This document shows, in pieces, positions 10,836 to 21,194 of a stretch of DNA of 64,000 bases. The translations under genes were made by a program, and so were the position numbers. A model generated the notes under the pieces. The model was not told the DNA's origin, ran no database searches, and was given only the letters and a program-made list of their open reading frames with translations. Numbering within the stretch: the first letter of the stretch is position 1; each line of letters starts with the position of its first letter. The stretch lies in contig CM043946.1 in the NCBI GenBank assembly GCA_014529385.2, positions 20,700,577 to 20,764,576 of the forward strand, written 5' to 3'. The stretch is from Adiantum capillus-veneris. Lineage: Eukaryota; Streptophyta; Polypodiopsida; Polypodiales; Pteridaceae.

Positions 10836-11873
10836 CTATGCTTGACATTTGCATTGAGCTGCTGCATGGAGTGTTGTGAGTTTGTCTGGTGTCAACAGAA
10901 GAAGATATTTCTTTAACCTGCAACCACTCGTCCAATTAGGCATATCCTCTCCTGCCAATGTTGCAAGTTTAACGACACCACTTTGCGATATATCATGGAT
11001 CACAAAAGGCCCAATTCCTTGCTTCTTGAGTTTTTTGGAGTGTTGTTTCAGGGTGTACATGAGAACGTAATCCCCTTTATGGAACTCCTTGCCAATCACG
11101 TGTTGATCATGAAAAGCTTTCATTTGCTTTTCCTGAGCATATATCCCAGCTATCGCTTTGAGTCTAATTTCTTCGAACTGTTCTAGGGTGTCTAGTCCCT
11201 CCGATAGCTCATGGCCCGTCCATCCTAATTGTGTTGCCACCCTGAGGGATTTGACTAGGAGTTCCAATGGTTGTATCGCATTAATTCTGAAGACTAGGTT
11301 AAAGGGAGTCGTGCCAATGGAAGTTTTAAAAGCTACACAATAAGCCCATAAAACGGTGTGTAATTTCTGATCCCAATCATTGCTTGAGTCACTGACTATT
11401 TTGGTGAGCACGATGCATAGGATTTTATTGGTGCTCTCTGCCTGTCCACTGGCTTGCGGATGATAGGGTGCCGACTTTCGATGGACCACCATGAATTTTT
11501 CAAAGAGAGTCTCAATGATGTCATTCACAAAGTGTGTTCCTCTATCACTTACTATTTCGATTGGTAGTCCATACCGTGTAAAGACATTTTTGAAAAGGAA
11601 CTGAGCTGTAGTCCTTGCATCATTTTTTTGGGTTGCTTTGGCTTCCGCCCACTTCGTCATGTAATCTGTTGCTACGATAATGTATTGTGCATGTGTCTTG
11701 TATCCTGGAGGGTTGATGGGACCAATGAAGTCAATGCCCCATTTGGCAAAAGTGCAAACTCCCATCATCGGCCTCAGTGGCATGTCATCTCTCCGTAGGG
11801 GTGGTTTCGTGCATTGACATTCATCACATCGTTTGACGTATGGTGTTGCTCCATAAATGTGGTCGGCCACCAT
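10836..11873 (-). pseudogene. Integrase catalytic core and C-terminal domain, family A copy 1
   Basis: A 345-codon frame that continues the broken pol gene and would insert the cDNA into the host genome. It opens with the CDEC half of the zinc finger, then the DDE core: Asp48 in WGIDFIGP, Asp110 in IVSDRGTHF and Glu146 in SGQAESTNK. The last two are 35 residues apart, the classic D35E spacing. The C-terminus has KGDYVLMYTLKQHSKKLKK and GPFVIHDISQSG, typical of plant gypsy integrases lacking a chromodomain. The core looks intact, but upstream frames are shifted. The ORF ends at a TAG, after which the frame continues into PR2. Confidence 0.9.
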
Positions 11874-12560
11874 ATACCTGATTTTAGCACTAGCTTTGCC
11901 GTTTTATTGGCAGAGAAGTGTCCTCTGGGTTGTCCCGCGTGTTCTTGATCTAGTATGACATAATATTCTCTTTCTGTAGCGCACAACCGTAATTGTTTTT
12001 CTTTCCCCCGCCTATACAGTTGGTTGGAAATGAGTAGAGAGTGTTTGGCCTCTTCCTCAACAGTTTTCCTTCTTGATTTGTCCCATTCCTTTGGAAAGGT
12101 TTTGTTTTTTAAGTACTCAATGATGTGAGCACTCCATTTTGGTGCTTATACCACTCAAAACATTGTGGCATGTTCCATTGGTGGCTGTTTTATACATTTA
12201 TCACAAGATTTTACATATTTATGGACATTGTATTCCATGTTTGGCCAGTAGACGCCCAATCTTTGTAACCGTTGGCCTGTCTGTATTGCACCAGTGTGAA
12301 ATCCCATGTTTTGTATATGAGCTTGTTTGAAGTAGTAGGTGATATCTTCAAGTTGTACACATAGTCTCAGTATTCCATCCTTATCGTGTTTGTACAGCCG
12401 TCTTGCTAACAGGATGAGATTACGTGTTTGATGGATCATTGATGGTTGTCTTTCTATCTACAAAGAGCCGATTGTGAGTAGTAGCATGACCTCTTTGCTC
12501 CATCGCGGCACCATTTCTATGTTAAACAGATATGAATCAGGAAGTTCATCATCGACACCC
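11774..12560 (-). pseudogene. Two tandem integrase N-terminal zinc-binding modules, copy 1
   Basis: Module 1 (about 12560-12150) starts with FNIEMVPRWS, then has GILRLC, the His pair in AHIQNMGFHTG, GVYWPNM and CDKC. Module 2 (about 12140-11815) starts from APKWSAHIIEYLK, then has LRLCATEREYYVIL, the His pair in EHAGQPRGHFS, GIWWPT and CDEC. Each is a complete HHCC unit of about 110-130 residues preceded by the same W-S-x-x-I leader. Ordinary gypsy integrases have one. Several frameshifts interrupt the copies. Copy 2 at 32070-32820 has the same two modules in the same order. Confidence 0.75.
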
Positions 12561-12930
12561 GCAGATGCTTCCCCATGAAATAGTCGTGAAATATGATATG
12601 TTCTCTGGTGTGTGGTCCCCTTTTTACAACCACCGTGAAGTCAAACTCAAGCAATAGTATAAACCAACGAACAATTCTTCTAGTGTTGCAAGGTTTGTTT
12701 ACTAGATATAGCAGTGCTTGGTGATCCACGAAGAAGACAAACTTGTTTGCTAGAAGGTAGTGTCTAAATTTCTTGACCGCATAGACCATTCCCAGGCCCT
12801 CTCTTTTTGTAGTGGTATAATTTTGCTCTGCGTTGTTTAGTTGTCGACTGGAGTAGCAGATGGGAAAATCCATCTTCTTCTCTCCTGGTTGGGCTAATAT
12901 GCACCCAATGGCGTAGGCAGACGCATCCAC
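12517..12930 (-). pseudogene. RNase H domain of pol, family A copy 1
   Basis: The domain degrades the RNA strand during reverse transcription. Visible motifs are VDASAYAIGCILAQ (first catalytic Asp region), CYSSRQLNNAEQNY, TTKREGLGMVYAVKKFRHYL (catalytic Glu) and FVDHQALLYLVNK (second Asp). It sits in the same frame as the RT piece at 13410-12952 and directly follows it. Unlike element T, no second archaeal-type RNase H follows; the integrase modules come next. Confidence 0.85.
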
Positions 12931-12951
12931 ATGGACATGGAATATTTTGCT

Positions 12952-14089
12952 TCAGTCAGGGGCTTGCAAAATTGGAGCTGAAATCAAATGTTGCTTCAAT
13001 TTTTGGAAAGCGTTCTCACATTCCTCCATCCATTCAAACTTAGTTATGAGGGCGTACAATGTCTTAGCTATTACAGCATACATATATATGAATCGCCGGT
13101 AGTATCCGCAATACCCCATAAATGCTTGCACTTCTTTTATCTTCGTTGGTCTCGATAGTGTAGCAATTGTCTTCACCTTTTCTTGATCAGTTGAAATGCC
13201 TCTTTTTGACACTATGTGGTCCAGAATTCTACCCTGTCTCACCATGAAGGCACATTTTTTTGGGCTTAAGCAAATACGATACGTTCTGCATTTTTCAAAG
13301 ACTTTACTTAGATGAGTGATGTGGTCACTTTGTCGGTGGGAATGAGCACAAAGATCATCCATGTAGATCTCCATAAATTGTCTGAGATATTGTCTGAATG
13401 CGTGGGTCATTAGTCTTTGAAATGTGGCCGGGGCATTGGGTCAAGCCGAAAGGCATTACCCTATATGCAAATATACCCCACTCTGTCGCAAAAGCGGTCT
13501 TATGCTGATCTTCTACCTTAATCGTCAATTGGTTCTAGCCTGAGAACCCATCCAAGAAACTATAGGCCTCTTTCCCTGCTACCCTCTCAATAACATGACC
13601 AATTATTGGCAGTGGATAGTTATCCCTAATGGTGGCTGCATTTACTTGCTTAAGATTTACACAAACCCGCAGTTTGCCATTCTTTTTGGGTACCACCACA
13701 ATCGGGGACACCCACTATGTGTGCTCTATCTCGTAGATAAACTCGGCGTCCTTTAATTTGTCTATTTTCTCCTTGATTTTCTGTGCAAAAGTTTCATTGT
13801 ACGTGTAAGGACGTTGTCTGCGTGGTCTGGCATCACTCTTAAGGGGAATGGTGTGCTGAAATATCTCCGGATCTATCCCCTTTAGATCTTTGTAAGACCA
13901 TGCAAAGACATCTTTATATTGCATGAGCGTATCGATTAGAAGTTGCTCTTCCTCTTCAGTAAGGTCCGTGGAAATATAGGCCGGTTGAGGCTCCTCTCCG
14001 GGTTCTGCTAAGTTGATGTGTTTGGTGTTTTCAGGTCCATCATATAAGGTTCCTAGTTCTTTGGGATCTTGTTTGGGTTTTTGCACCAC
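12952..14089 (-). pseudogene. Reverse transcriptase domain of pol, family A copy 1
   Basis: The N-terminal half is at 14089-13715 (DVFAWSYKDLKGIDPEI, ending FIYEIEHT with a stop), then WVSPIVVVPKKNGKLRVCVN and AYSFLDGFSG. The frame shifts near 13430, just after VMPFGLT. The C-terminal half, 13410-12952, carries YMDDLCAHS, the catalytic YMDD, then GRILDHIVSKRGI and the thumb with FMGYCGYYRRFI. The order fits Ty3/gypsy RT. Stops and at least one frameshift make it non-functional. It is closely related to the RT of copy 2. Confidence 0.88.
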
Positions 14090-14101
14090 TATCTTCCTAT
14101 C

Positions 14102-14776
14102 CTAAATGGTATACTTCTTATAGTGGGATGGTGCATCAAATTTATCATCATTTGATTCCTCGTCAGTTTCCATTTCGGTTGTCCAAACTTCTTTCAATGC
14201 CCATTTTAAATCATTGTATTTGACTTTGCATTCCATTTTGGACAACTTAGACGGTTTTTTGATATTTTTCTCTTTTTTTGTTTTATGTTTTGATGTTGTT
14301 CTGGTTGAGTCATGTTTCATATATCGCTTGGATATCCTATCCTTGAGGAAGTCAGTCGCTTCGACTAATCTCAAGTACTATGTTTTTTCAGCTAACAGAG
14401 GTACTGAGTCCTCGTGGTGCTTGTTGTGGTTGTTTCTGCGTTTATCTCGATACCTACATTGTCTTCGAGGGTTTCGGTTTGGGAAATCATAGTAGATCAC
14501 TCAGCGATCCTTCCGTTTGATGCTTTGGCTCAATCTACTCGACAGCTCATCGTCCGTGTTATCCTCTAGCGTCTTCTCAATCGAGTCTTGAAACTCGTCT
14601 TCGTTATTCGTTTGGACAAGGTCCCTTACAGAGATTTCGTCCACTATGCGTTGGCACTCGGCCACCCTTTCTTTGTCAGGTACGTCTTCCTCAGTCTTCG
14701 GAGTTAGGCGAACATTCATCATCTGGAATTGAATGATATCGTACCCTTCCTCGTCACAAAATTTGGTGAGGGTCAC
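14102..14776 (-). pseudogene. Acidic linker between first protease and RT, family A copy 1
   Basis: Two pieces in one frame, 14776-14501 and 14374-14102, are rich in Asp, Glu and Lys with no recognised domain. The first begins with TKFCDEEGYDII, which matches TKFCDKEGYGVL of copy 3 near 49970, so this is a conserved part of the polyprotein and not noise. It joins the protease to RT in the same frame as 14089. Confidence 0.6.
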
Positions 14777-15039
14777 TTCGTTAACACAAACATCAAGAGT
14801 AGCTAGTATTTGTTGCCATCCAACGGTTCGAAAATCTCCTTTGGAAAAGGCTCTGGTATGTTTGCTTCATCCTGTGCAGTCCTATCAAGAATGCAGTCTT
14901 CCTTTTTTAGACTTCCAGAATCTGAAGCTTCTCTTGTCCATTGGTAAGCTTTGTTCTGGAGCCAGGCCGGTATTCCTCCATCCTGGTCAGTTCTGGAATG
15001 TAGGTCTTCTCCTGGGGCTCTGTCTACATCCTTATAGCT

Positions 15040-15736
15040 ATGATCTGTGACAATAATTTCCGTAGTGACATCCTATAGTTGTAACCCCAATATTGGACTA
15101 TTTTGAGCTGACGCATGAATGGTCTACCCAGAATGATGTCGAAATTGCTGCTCTCATCGAAATTCATAATAGGAAAGGTGAGTTCATATGCAATTCCACA
15201 AGAGTTACTACAATCTGCTCCAAGATGCCAATAGGTCTCTCCAGGTACCCATCTGCTAGTTGAAGTTTCATTCTTGTTTTTCTTAGAGCAGGTTTTTCCC
15301 ATTTTTTCCACATTGCTTTGGTGGCTATGGAAATTCCAGCTCCACTATCCAATATTGCTATCGATTTTACATCCTTGTACTCTACCAGTAGGGTAGTATT
15401 TCCTTCTTCACCTTCATAATAGTCCCCTACCTTGTTTACTGGCACTGGCCCATGTTTAGTTTGCTTCAAGGGTTGTGTTTTTAACGTGTTTTCAGAAACC
15501 TCGGTTGAAGGAATTACAAGCCTTATTTTTTCCAAATTTTTTGTGACCTCGTCCCAAAGATGCGGTCTAATGTTTAGCAACTCTGACAAAGTTAGTGTAC
15601 AACGGATAGGTGATGACATCAGCTCGTGAAGAGTTTTAGTGTCCATCATATTTGGATTGGCTTTCCATTGAGATGGAACTTTCCTTACCTCTGCTCGAGT
15701 TTTAGGGTTACCAATAAATGAAGGTAAAGTCTTCAA
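15040..15736 (-). pseudogene. First retropepsin (PR1) and upstream linker, family A copy 1
   Basis: The frame 15736-15164 ends in a retropepsin: AILDSGAGISIATKAMW carries the catalytic D-S-G-A, and QLADGYLERPIGIL is the flap region. The closing motif DIILGRPFMRQLK is in another frame (15311-15024), so a frameshift lies near 15170-15190. This is the protease in its normal place between Gag and RT that would cut Gag-Pol. Copy 3 has the equivalent domain, mutated to DSRAG. Confidence 0.82.
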
Positions 15737-15940
15737 CGACTATGGTTTATTGTCTTCTGATATCGATGTGCCTGCATCTCCATACAATGATTGGATGTCA
15801 TTTGGGTAGAGCTCATGCTCCAAGTGGATTTCCGAGATAGGAGCTGACACAAGTGTGGCACTTCTGTCCTTTATATTCCTGATCTGTTCCCATAGCTCTT
15901 GAGTCCATTGTTCTTCTACCTCCGGAATTGGTAGTGGTAC

Positions 15941-16800
15941 CTAAGAATGCGTTCCATCTGTTGTATTGGCTACCACCCTCGTATCCAAAGGTGTTCCGTC
16001 TACCAGATTGGGTAGGTTATTCACTTCAATTCCCCTCTCATCTAACTCCCAAATCTTTTCTCGTATGAGTACCTCAATTTTTGGAGTCGTAGGAACTGAT
16101 GGTTCCATAAGCGCTTGAGCGGCTTGAATGAGCTCTTTGCACATCTTTAGCCTCTCTTTCTCGTAGCTTGGATGAGGGTACGTTAACCACCAATCCTCTT
16201 GGATTTTGTTAGGCTTTAGCCTTGCTTTGTAAGCTTTCAAAATTGTCTCCAAGGGTTCAACCACCTTGTATACTAGGAATGACCCCTCGGATGGCAGTTC
16301 AGACAGTTTCTTTGTCTTGTTGTTGCCCTTAAGGCCTCTTTCCCTTTGAAGTTGTTTCTCCGTTTTCCGCAATTTGGTTTCCAATGCCGTTTTTTCCTTT
16401 TCTCTTTTGGCTTTTATCTTGTTTTGTTTTGCCTTCCAGGATTTTCTAGGGGTTTGGACAGACAAGTTGTCTATCTCTGTTTGGCTAGCCAGGACACTCT
16501 TTGCTAGCTCATGTGCTTGAGCTCTAGTGAGCGCTTTTATTGGAATGTTCCGTTCTGTTTCTGATCCACTTGAGCTTGGAACAATCCCTATTTTGTTCAT
16601 GGTTGCTTTTCCTTTATTTTTGAGGTTTTTTGGGCAGTGTGGAATAAGATGGTCCGTCGTGCATCCGTTATCCTTTGTTTGGACACACTCTAGCCGAGTG
16701 ATCCTCACCGCATTCATAGCATGGTCCTACAGATGGTGGAGAAGCTTGAGGAGCTCCCATTGGTTGTCCTGTTCTAGGAGGGTAGCCTCTAGGTTTGTAG
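15941..16800 (-). pseudogene. Gag C-terminal region: further zinc knuckles and basic coiled coil, copy 1
   Basis: In sense order there is a zinc knuckle CYECGEDHSARVC (CX2CX3HX4C) at about 16725-16685, then a frameshift. Next comes a remnant knuckle CTTDHLIPHC that has lost its first Cys. A Lys/Glu-rich helix follows (KAKREKEKTALETKLRKTEKQ), then KAYKARLKPNKIQEDWW. Copy 3 has matching parts, including CTECGITHLIPDC with all ligands. These would bind RNA during packaging. Confidence 0.68.
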
Positions 16801-17034
16801 CTCTGATTTTTCCATAAACATTAGCATATTCTCATCGACCAAGTAATGATTTTTGGTTGGTTGTGCTATGCATGAGGGCTCGGGCATTTCTTCTGGAACT
16901 ATCCATGGATTATATCCCTCTGAAGCATATGCATTCCTATCAATCTCCCTCTCATAATTACTATCTGAATCTTCTCGGTGTGAGACTACCTAGATCATAT
17001 TCTGATTATATGGTGGTTCTATGGGTTGAGAAAT

Positions 17035-17421
17035 CTATACCATAGCCCTATTTTCCTGGGGTAAAGGAGGTTGATGTCCCAACACCGGTTGAGATTTTTC
17101 CTGACCCAAGATTGCGTTATTTGGGCTCACTTGGTACCTTGGAGGGGGTGGAAGTTTTTGTCCTCCAGGTGGTCCGTATTGTCTCTCTCTAACATAGTTC
17201 CGATTGTAGAAACATTTGTGAGTTTCATGGTTTGTCCATTTTTGTTCTGTTGCACACCATTTCAATATCCGTTGAGCGTTAGCTCTTGGCCTTTGTTGAA
17301 GGTTGCACCATTGGGTTGGATGGTCACCTCCACAAGTATTGCATTTTTGGGTGGGTGGTTGTCGTGTGTTTAGGTTCGTCCTATTTCCTTGGTTCATCCT
17401 CCTGATCACTTCCTTGATCAC
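17035..17421 (-). pseudogene. Nucleocapsid-type zinc knuckle segment of Gag, copy 1
   Basis: CNTCGGDHPTQWC is a CX2CX3HX4C knuckle, one residue shorter than the usual CX2CX4HX4C. About 25 residues later WCATEQKWTNHETHKC keeps a C/H/C pattern that recurs in copy 3 (WCTIEQKWTNHVMEEC). The rest is Pro/Gln-rich. A single TGA at 17422-17424 separates this from the capsid part in the same frame. Confidence 0.75.
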
Positions 17422-18066
17422 TCAATCAACGTCCGATACAATGGGGTTTTGCCATCCCGATTTTGTCGTGGACTCACTCGTAGTTGAAGAGGTGCTACTA
17501 GTCCCCTGATCTGTGTCTTCAGTCACCTCTCCATATGCTTTGCAATTATCTACAAGATACAATGCCTCTTTCGTGACTTGCTCAAAGGTGACACAGGCTT
17601 TCAGGTGCAAGTCCTTCTTGAGCGTGTCATTTTGCAGTCCCTCTATGAAGAGGACTGATAGTCTTTCATACTGAGGCAGTTCTTGAGCAGGGCATCTTTC
17701 AATGTACTTCCTGAAACGAAGTGATGCTTCTTTCACTTTTTCCTTTTCCTTTTGCCTAAATGCATAAATCTGGGAGACAATTTTATGCTTGATCCGTCTT
17801 TTTGAGAATTCCTCAATGATTTCTCGAAGAAGTTGCTCAATACTTGGGAATTCTAAGCTGTTCAATGGTTGAAACCAAGTCAGGGCATTACCTTCCAATG
17901 TCAACCCAAATCCTTCATACTGAGTGTGGAAATCAGTCACCTGTTCCGCTCTCAATACTTGTTTGAAGGTTGAAACATGGGCATACAGATCGTCAGATCC
18001 ATTATACTTTTTGGGTAAGCATTTTTCCACTTGGGATGGTTGCATACGCTTGGCCTTTGCAACCAT
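17422..18066 (-). pseudogene. Gag capsid domain, family A copy 1
   Basis: A 214-codon frame with the retrotransposon Gag signature: KKYNGSDDLYAHVSTFKQVL, then FGLTLEGNALTWFQPL, FSKRRIKHKI and YERLSVLFIEGLQNDTLKK. The capsid would form the virus-like particle in which cDNA is made. The matching domain in copy 3 is at 53293-53060. The ORF ends at a TGA that looks like a CGA mutation (DVD-stop-VIKEV). Confidence 0.85.
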
Positions 18067-18126
18067 TCTAACAACTCCTGGTCCCCCTGGGATGGATTAT
18101 CTTGGTTCGTAGTCTCCTCTTGGTAC

Positions 18127-19019
18127 TTACAGTGGTATCCTATCCGCCCTACGTTCATCAATTTGATCTCTTGTGATAGTCGGAGGGATTCCAATGGTGT
18201 AAGTGAATTCAGGAACAGATCTGCCCCTATGTGTGTTCATGGAAGCCCTAGTCTCCATCGACCCTAAGGGTTCTGTTCTCGGAACTTGTCCATGTCCATA
18301 AGGATCCTCCACTCTTGTTCTCAAGGGACTCTCAAGTATAGTCTCATGTTTGATGTGAGTAGTCATGGTTTTTTCAGCTAGTATTGGTGGAGTGGTCCTC
18401 CAAAATATGTATATCTCTCTAACTCCTTCTGGTCCATTGGGGAGTACTTTCAGCCATACTTGTCCATTATGACCACCTGAATACTTCTACCCTCCGTGTA
18501 AGTGTAAACATACAAGTTTTTTCGGTCGGTTAACTCTTTGGTACGGGGCTCGTCACATCTATAATAGAGTGTTTGGTCTCCATTATTGAACTTATAAAGC
18601 CCCACATATGTGTTGTCTGTGTTAAGGCACTCAGTCTCATTGGTGCGTCTGAGTACAACGTTTTCTTTCTCCATTTTGGGTGGTGCATCGGCCGGTTCAT
18701 TATCTAGTTTGTCCTTGATGCCGGTCATTCCCCATTTATCCACAATATACGGGTTATGAACCGCTAAGTACATCATTCCCTCTCGGTCGAAATACCTATC
18801 CCCGTCATAATCAACATCTACAAGGTCTCTGAACTTGCTTGGCCTATTTTCCAACTTAACACAGTAGCGGTCCATTCCATTCTTATAGATTTTGGCTTTA
18901 AGCACATTTTCAAATTGAAACTTCAGATACAACAACTTCACATCTGATGTGGGCTGTGAAGGACCTGCACCCATCGAATCTGTTCCCTTAGGGTTTGACT
19001 TGTTAGAATCTTCAGTCAT
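18127..19019 (-). pseudogene. N-terminal extension of Gag, family A copy 1
   Basis: The first ORF after the leader, 19019-18450, opens with an ATG (MTEDSNKSNPKGTDS) and runs 189 codons. It is followed by shifted fragments at 18366-18127 and 18194-17952 that lead to the capsid. The N-terminal piece has no motif I recognise; it is hydrophilic with several Tyr-rich stretches (DNTYVGLYKF, TLYYRCDEP). It may be a separate ORF1 before gag, as in Ogre-type elements, or simply the Gag N-terminus. The frameshifts prevent a decision. Confidence 0.55.
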
Positions 19020-21176
19020 GAGGCCGTATGATCTCTTAGCTGAAGTGTCAGAGAATTATCCTCTAAAATGGGTTTCAAAGGCGGTAGTGATCTTTGATTC
19101 ACACTTTCTTTTGTTGAGTGATTACTCCCTCGATCAAAGATCTTGTGGTTCCTATTTTGGCACAATCTTCCTGATCGCAGATTCATGAATAATTGGTAAC
19201 AAGAAAAATTCAAACCGAGTTACCTCGTTAAATATTTTGAATCTCCCGTTTGTTCTTGCTTGCTAAAAATATATTCTGGTACCTGTAACCTATCAAGAAT
19301 GTGCTTGATAGTTGTAAGCTTACAACTGTTCTTGTCAGTTATTGCTTTTGTTTGACAAAACTTGGCACACAATTCCCTACACAATCTTAACAATTTGATC
19401 CAATTTTAATTTTGAAAGAAGCACCTGGTTGCTATGGCCTAGCTCCTTGTGTGGTAAGTTTCTGTCTCTGTTCTGGCTCAGAGGTACATGGATCATGATC
19501 CATGTTGGGAAGCCATTTGAACTTTTGTTGATACCCTCAGCTTCAGCATGGCTAAGGGATCTTATGGTATCAAAATTTTTAGAAATGAATCTTTGGATTG
19601 GAAGCTAAGTTGATTTTATCACTTTGCCTGAGCTCCTGTCAGTTCTGAGCTTTTGGAAGGGTTTCTTGCACCCAATTTCAACTCTGGAAGGACCATTAGA
19701 CTCTCTGTGATACTCTCTAGCTATGGTACTAGTTTGGTGTCAATTTGTGTGAGAGGAACATGGATCGCGATCCATGTTCCTTTGTGTCAAAATACACTGA
19801 ATTTTGTTCCACAGCTAGTCCTTGGCCTAGTGATGCTGCCTATTTGGTTTTTGAATGCTTTAAAGCTTTTTAGGACAGGAAAAAGGCAGTTTGCGGGTTT
19901 ATGTCAGTGGTTTCCTCCCTTGACCTGATTTTTGCCACCTTTTGCCCTCTTTTTGAGACTTTTTGATAAGGGTCCTTTAGGAGAAATTGCTCCAATTGTT
20001 ATCAATTCCCTGCTTTTCTTTTATCAGCTCAAACTTCCAAAAAGGTACATGGATCGTGATCCATGGTTGGCATGATTTTGGACTGACACTTTGTGAGCTG
20101 ATCACACAAGGTACGATGATGCTATCCCCAAGTATTTTTGGATTTGGTCAGTTTTTTCCAAGTGAGAAGCAAAGTTTTGTGTCTGTTTTGTACTTTTTTG
20201 CAAACCACTCCCTTTTTGGTATTTTGACTAGCTTTTTTCACTTTTTGTCTATGGATTCTTTTGGAAAAGTTGTTCAACTAATAATGAGGAGTACACTAGT
20301 CAAATCTTGATGTCGGATGTCTACCTGGAACATGGATCACGATCTATGTTGGGAAGCACTTGGGCATGAAATTTGGTTCAGTGGATTCCTTGGTTCTAGT
20401 TGGTCCCAATTCTCATCTCTTTTTGGATTTGGGCAATTAAAAGTTCAAATTTTCCTTGTTTTCCTCTTTTTTCCAAGGTTTTTGGTCTGATCACCCCAAT
20501 CTTGATTTTTATGATCTTATGGTTCTCTTCTTCTCACCAAACTCAATGTTCTGATGCCTGAGAGCCTGTTCTAAGTAGAGGAAATAATTTTAGCACATTT
20601 TGCCAAAAAGGTACATGGATCGCGATCCATGTTGGGCAAGGTTTTTGATAGGTTTTTGCATGGTTTTTTTCAACAAGTGTTTTTATCCCCTTCTTGAAAG
20701 TTTTACTGGGTTTTGTCCAGTTTGAAGCTCTGACCATCACTTCTTCAATTTTTCCGAGTTATGGTCTTCAACACCAGAATAAGGTTTTTGACCGTTTTTC
20801 CCTCGATCCTTTTGGCCACAAATGAAGTTGTAATTTTTTACCTAACCTACTCCTATAACTGAAATGAATGTGCAAACATAACTGAACTTAACAGTACAGA
20901 AATAACAACAATGTGTGTGGTGGAAAAGCCCTTTCCAAGCATGTAAAAATTCAAAGAACGAAATAGTATCTTGTACTGCACTCACAGCTTCCTTTGCTCT
21001 TAAGGAATAGCACTGGCTAGTCTTGGACTCCAGTCGCTATTAAGCACTAAACCTACGTCTAGCTGCTTCACTATCTATGGGTAAACGGAATGGGTATCAG
21101 AAGCTTGAAGGGAGATTTCTCTTTTTGTTTTTGTTTCTTTTTGTACATTGAGTCACTCACCACCTAAGGATCGGTT
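19020..21176 (-). other. Long 5' leader of the giant element
   Basis: About 2.1 kb between the PBS and the first ORF contains no credible gene. Its only clear structure is the palindrome cluster at 19486-20632. This is where LTR retroelements usually keep RNA dimerisation and packaging signals. Confidence 0.65.
19486..20632. repeat. Palindrome cluster II (five copies, near-regular spacing) in the 5' leader
   Basis: Five copies of the ACATGGATCGCGATCCATGT dyad start at 19486, 19758, 20047, 20330 and 20613. Distances are 272, 289, 283 and 283 bp. The copy at 19755-19780 is a perfect 26-base palindrome, and that at 20613 is a perfect 20-mer. Others differ mainly at the two central CpGs (TCATGA, TCGTGA, TCACGA cores). 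The flanks AAAAAGGT and TTGGGAAG recur as in cluster I. Sequence between the palindromes shows no obvious tandem repeat. A degenerate eleventh copy may lie at about 21525 in the LTR. Confidence 0.92.
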
Positions 21177-21194
21177 TCCCCGGCAACGACACCA
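21177..21194 (-). other. Primer binding site, tRNA-Asp-like
   Basis: The plus strand reads TCCCCGGCAACGACACCA, close to the 3' end of plant tRNA-Asp (CCCCGGCAACGGCGCCA) with two differences at CpG positions. The preceding bases GGATCGGT also resemble the T-arm. The minus strand therefore carries a PBS of the type known from Athila-like elements, placed beside the right LTR. Confidence 0.82.

Noticed and set aside
21177..21194. tRNA-Asp gene
   Set aside because: Only the 3' end of a tRNA is matched; the rest of the cloverleaf is missing. It is a primer binding site.
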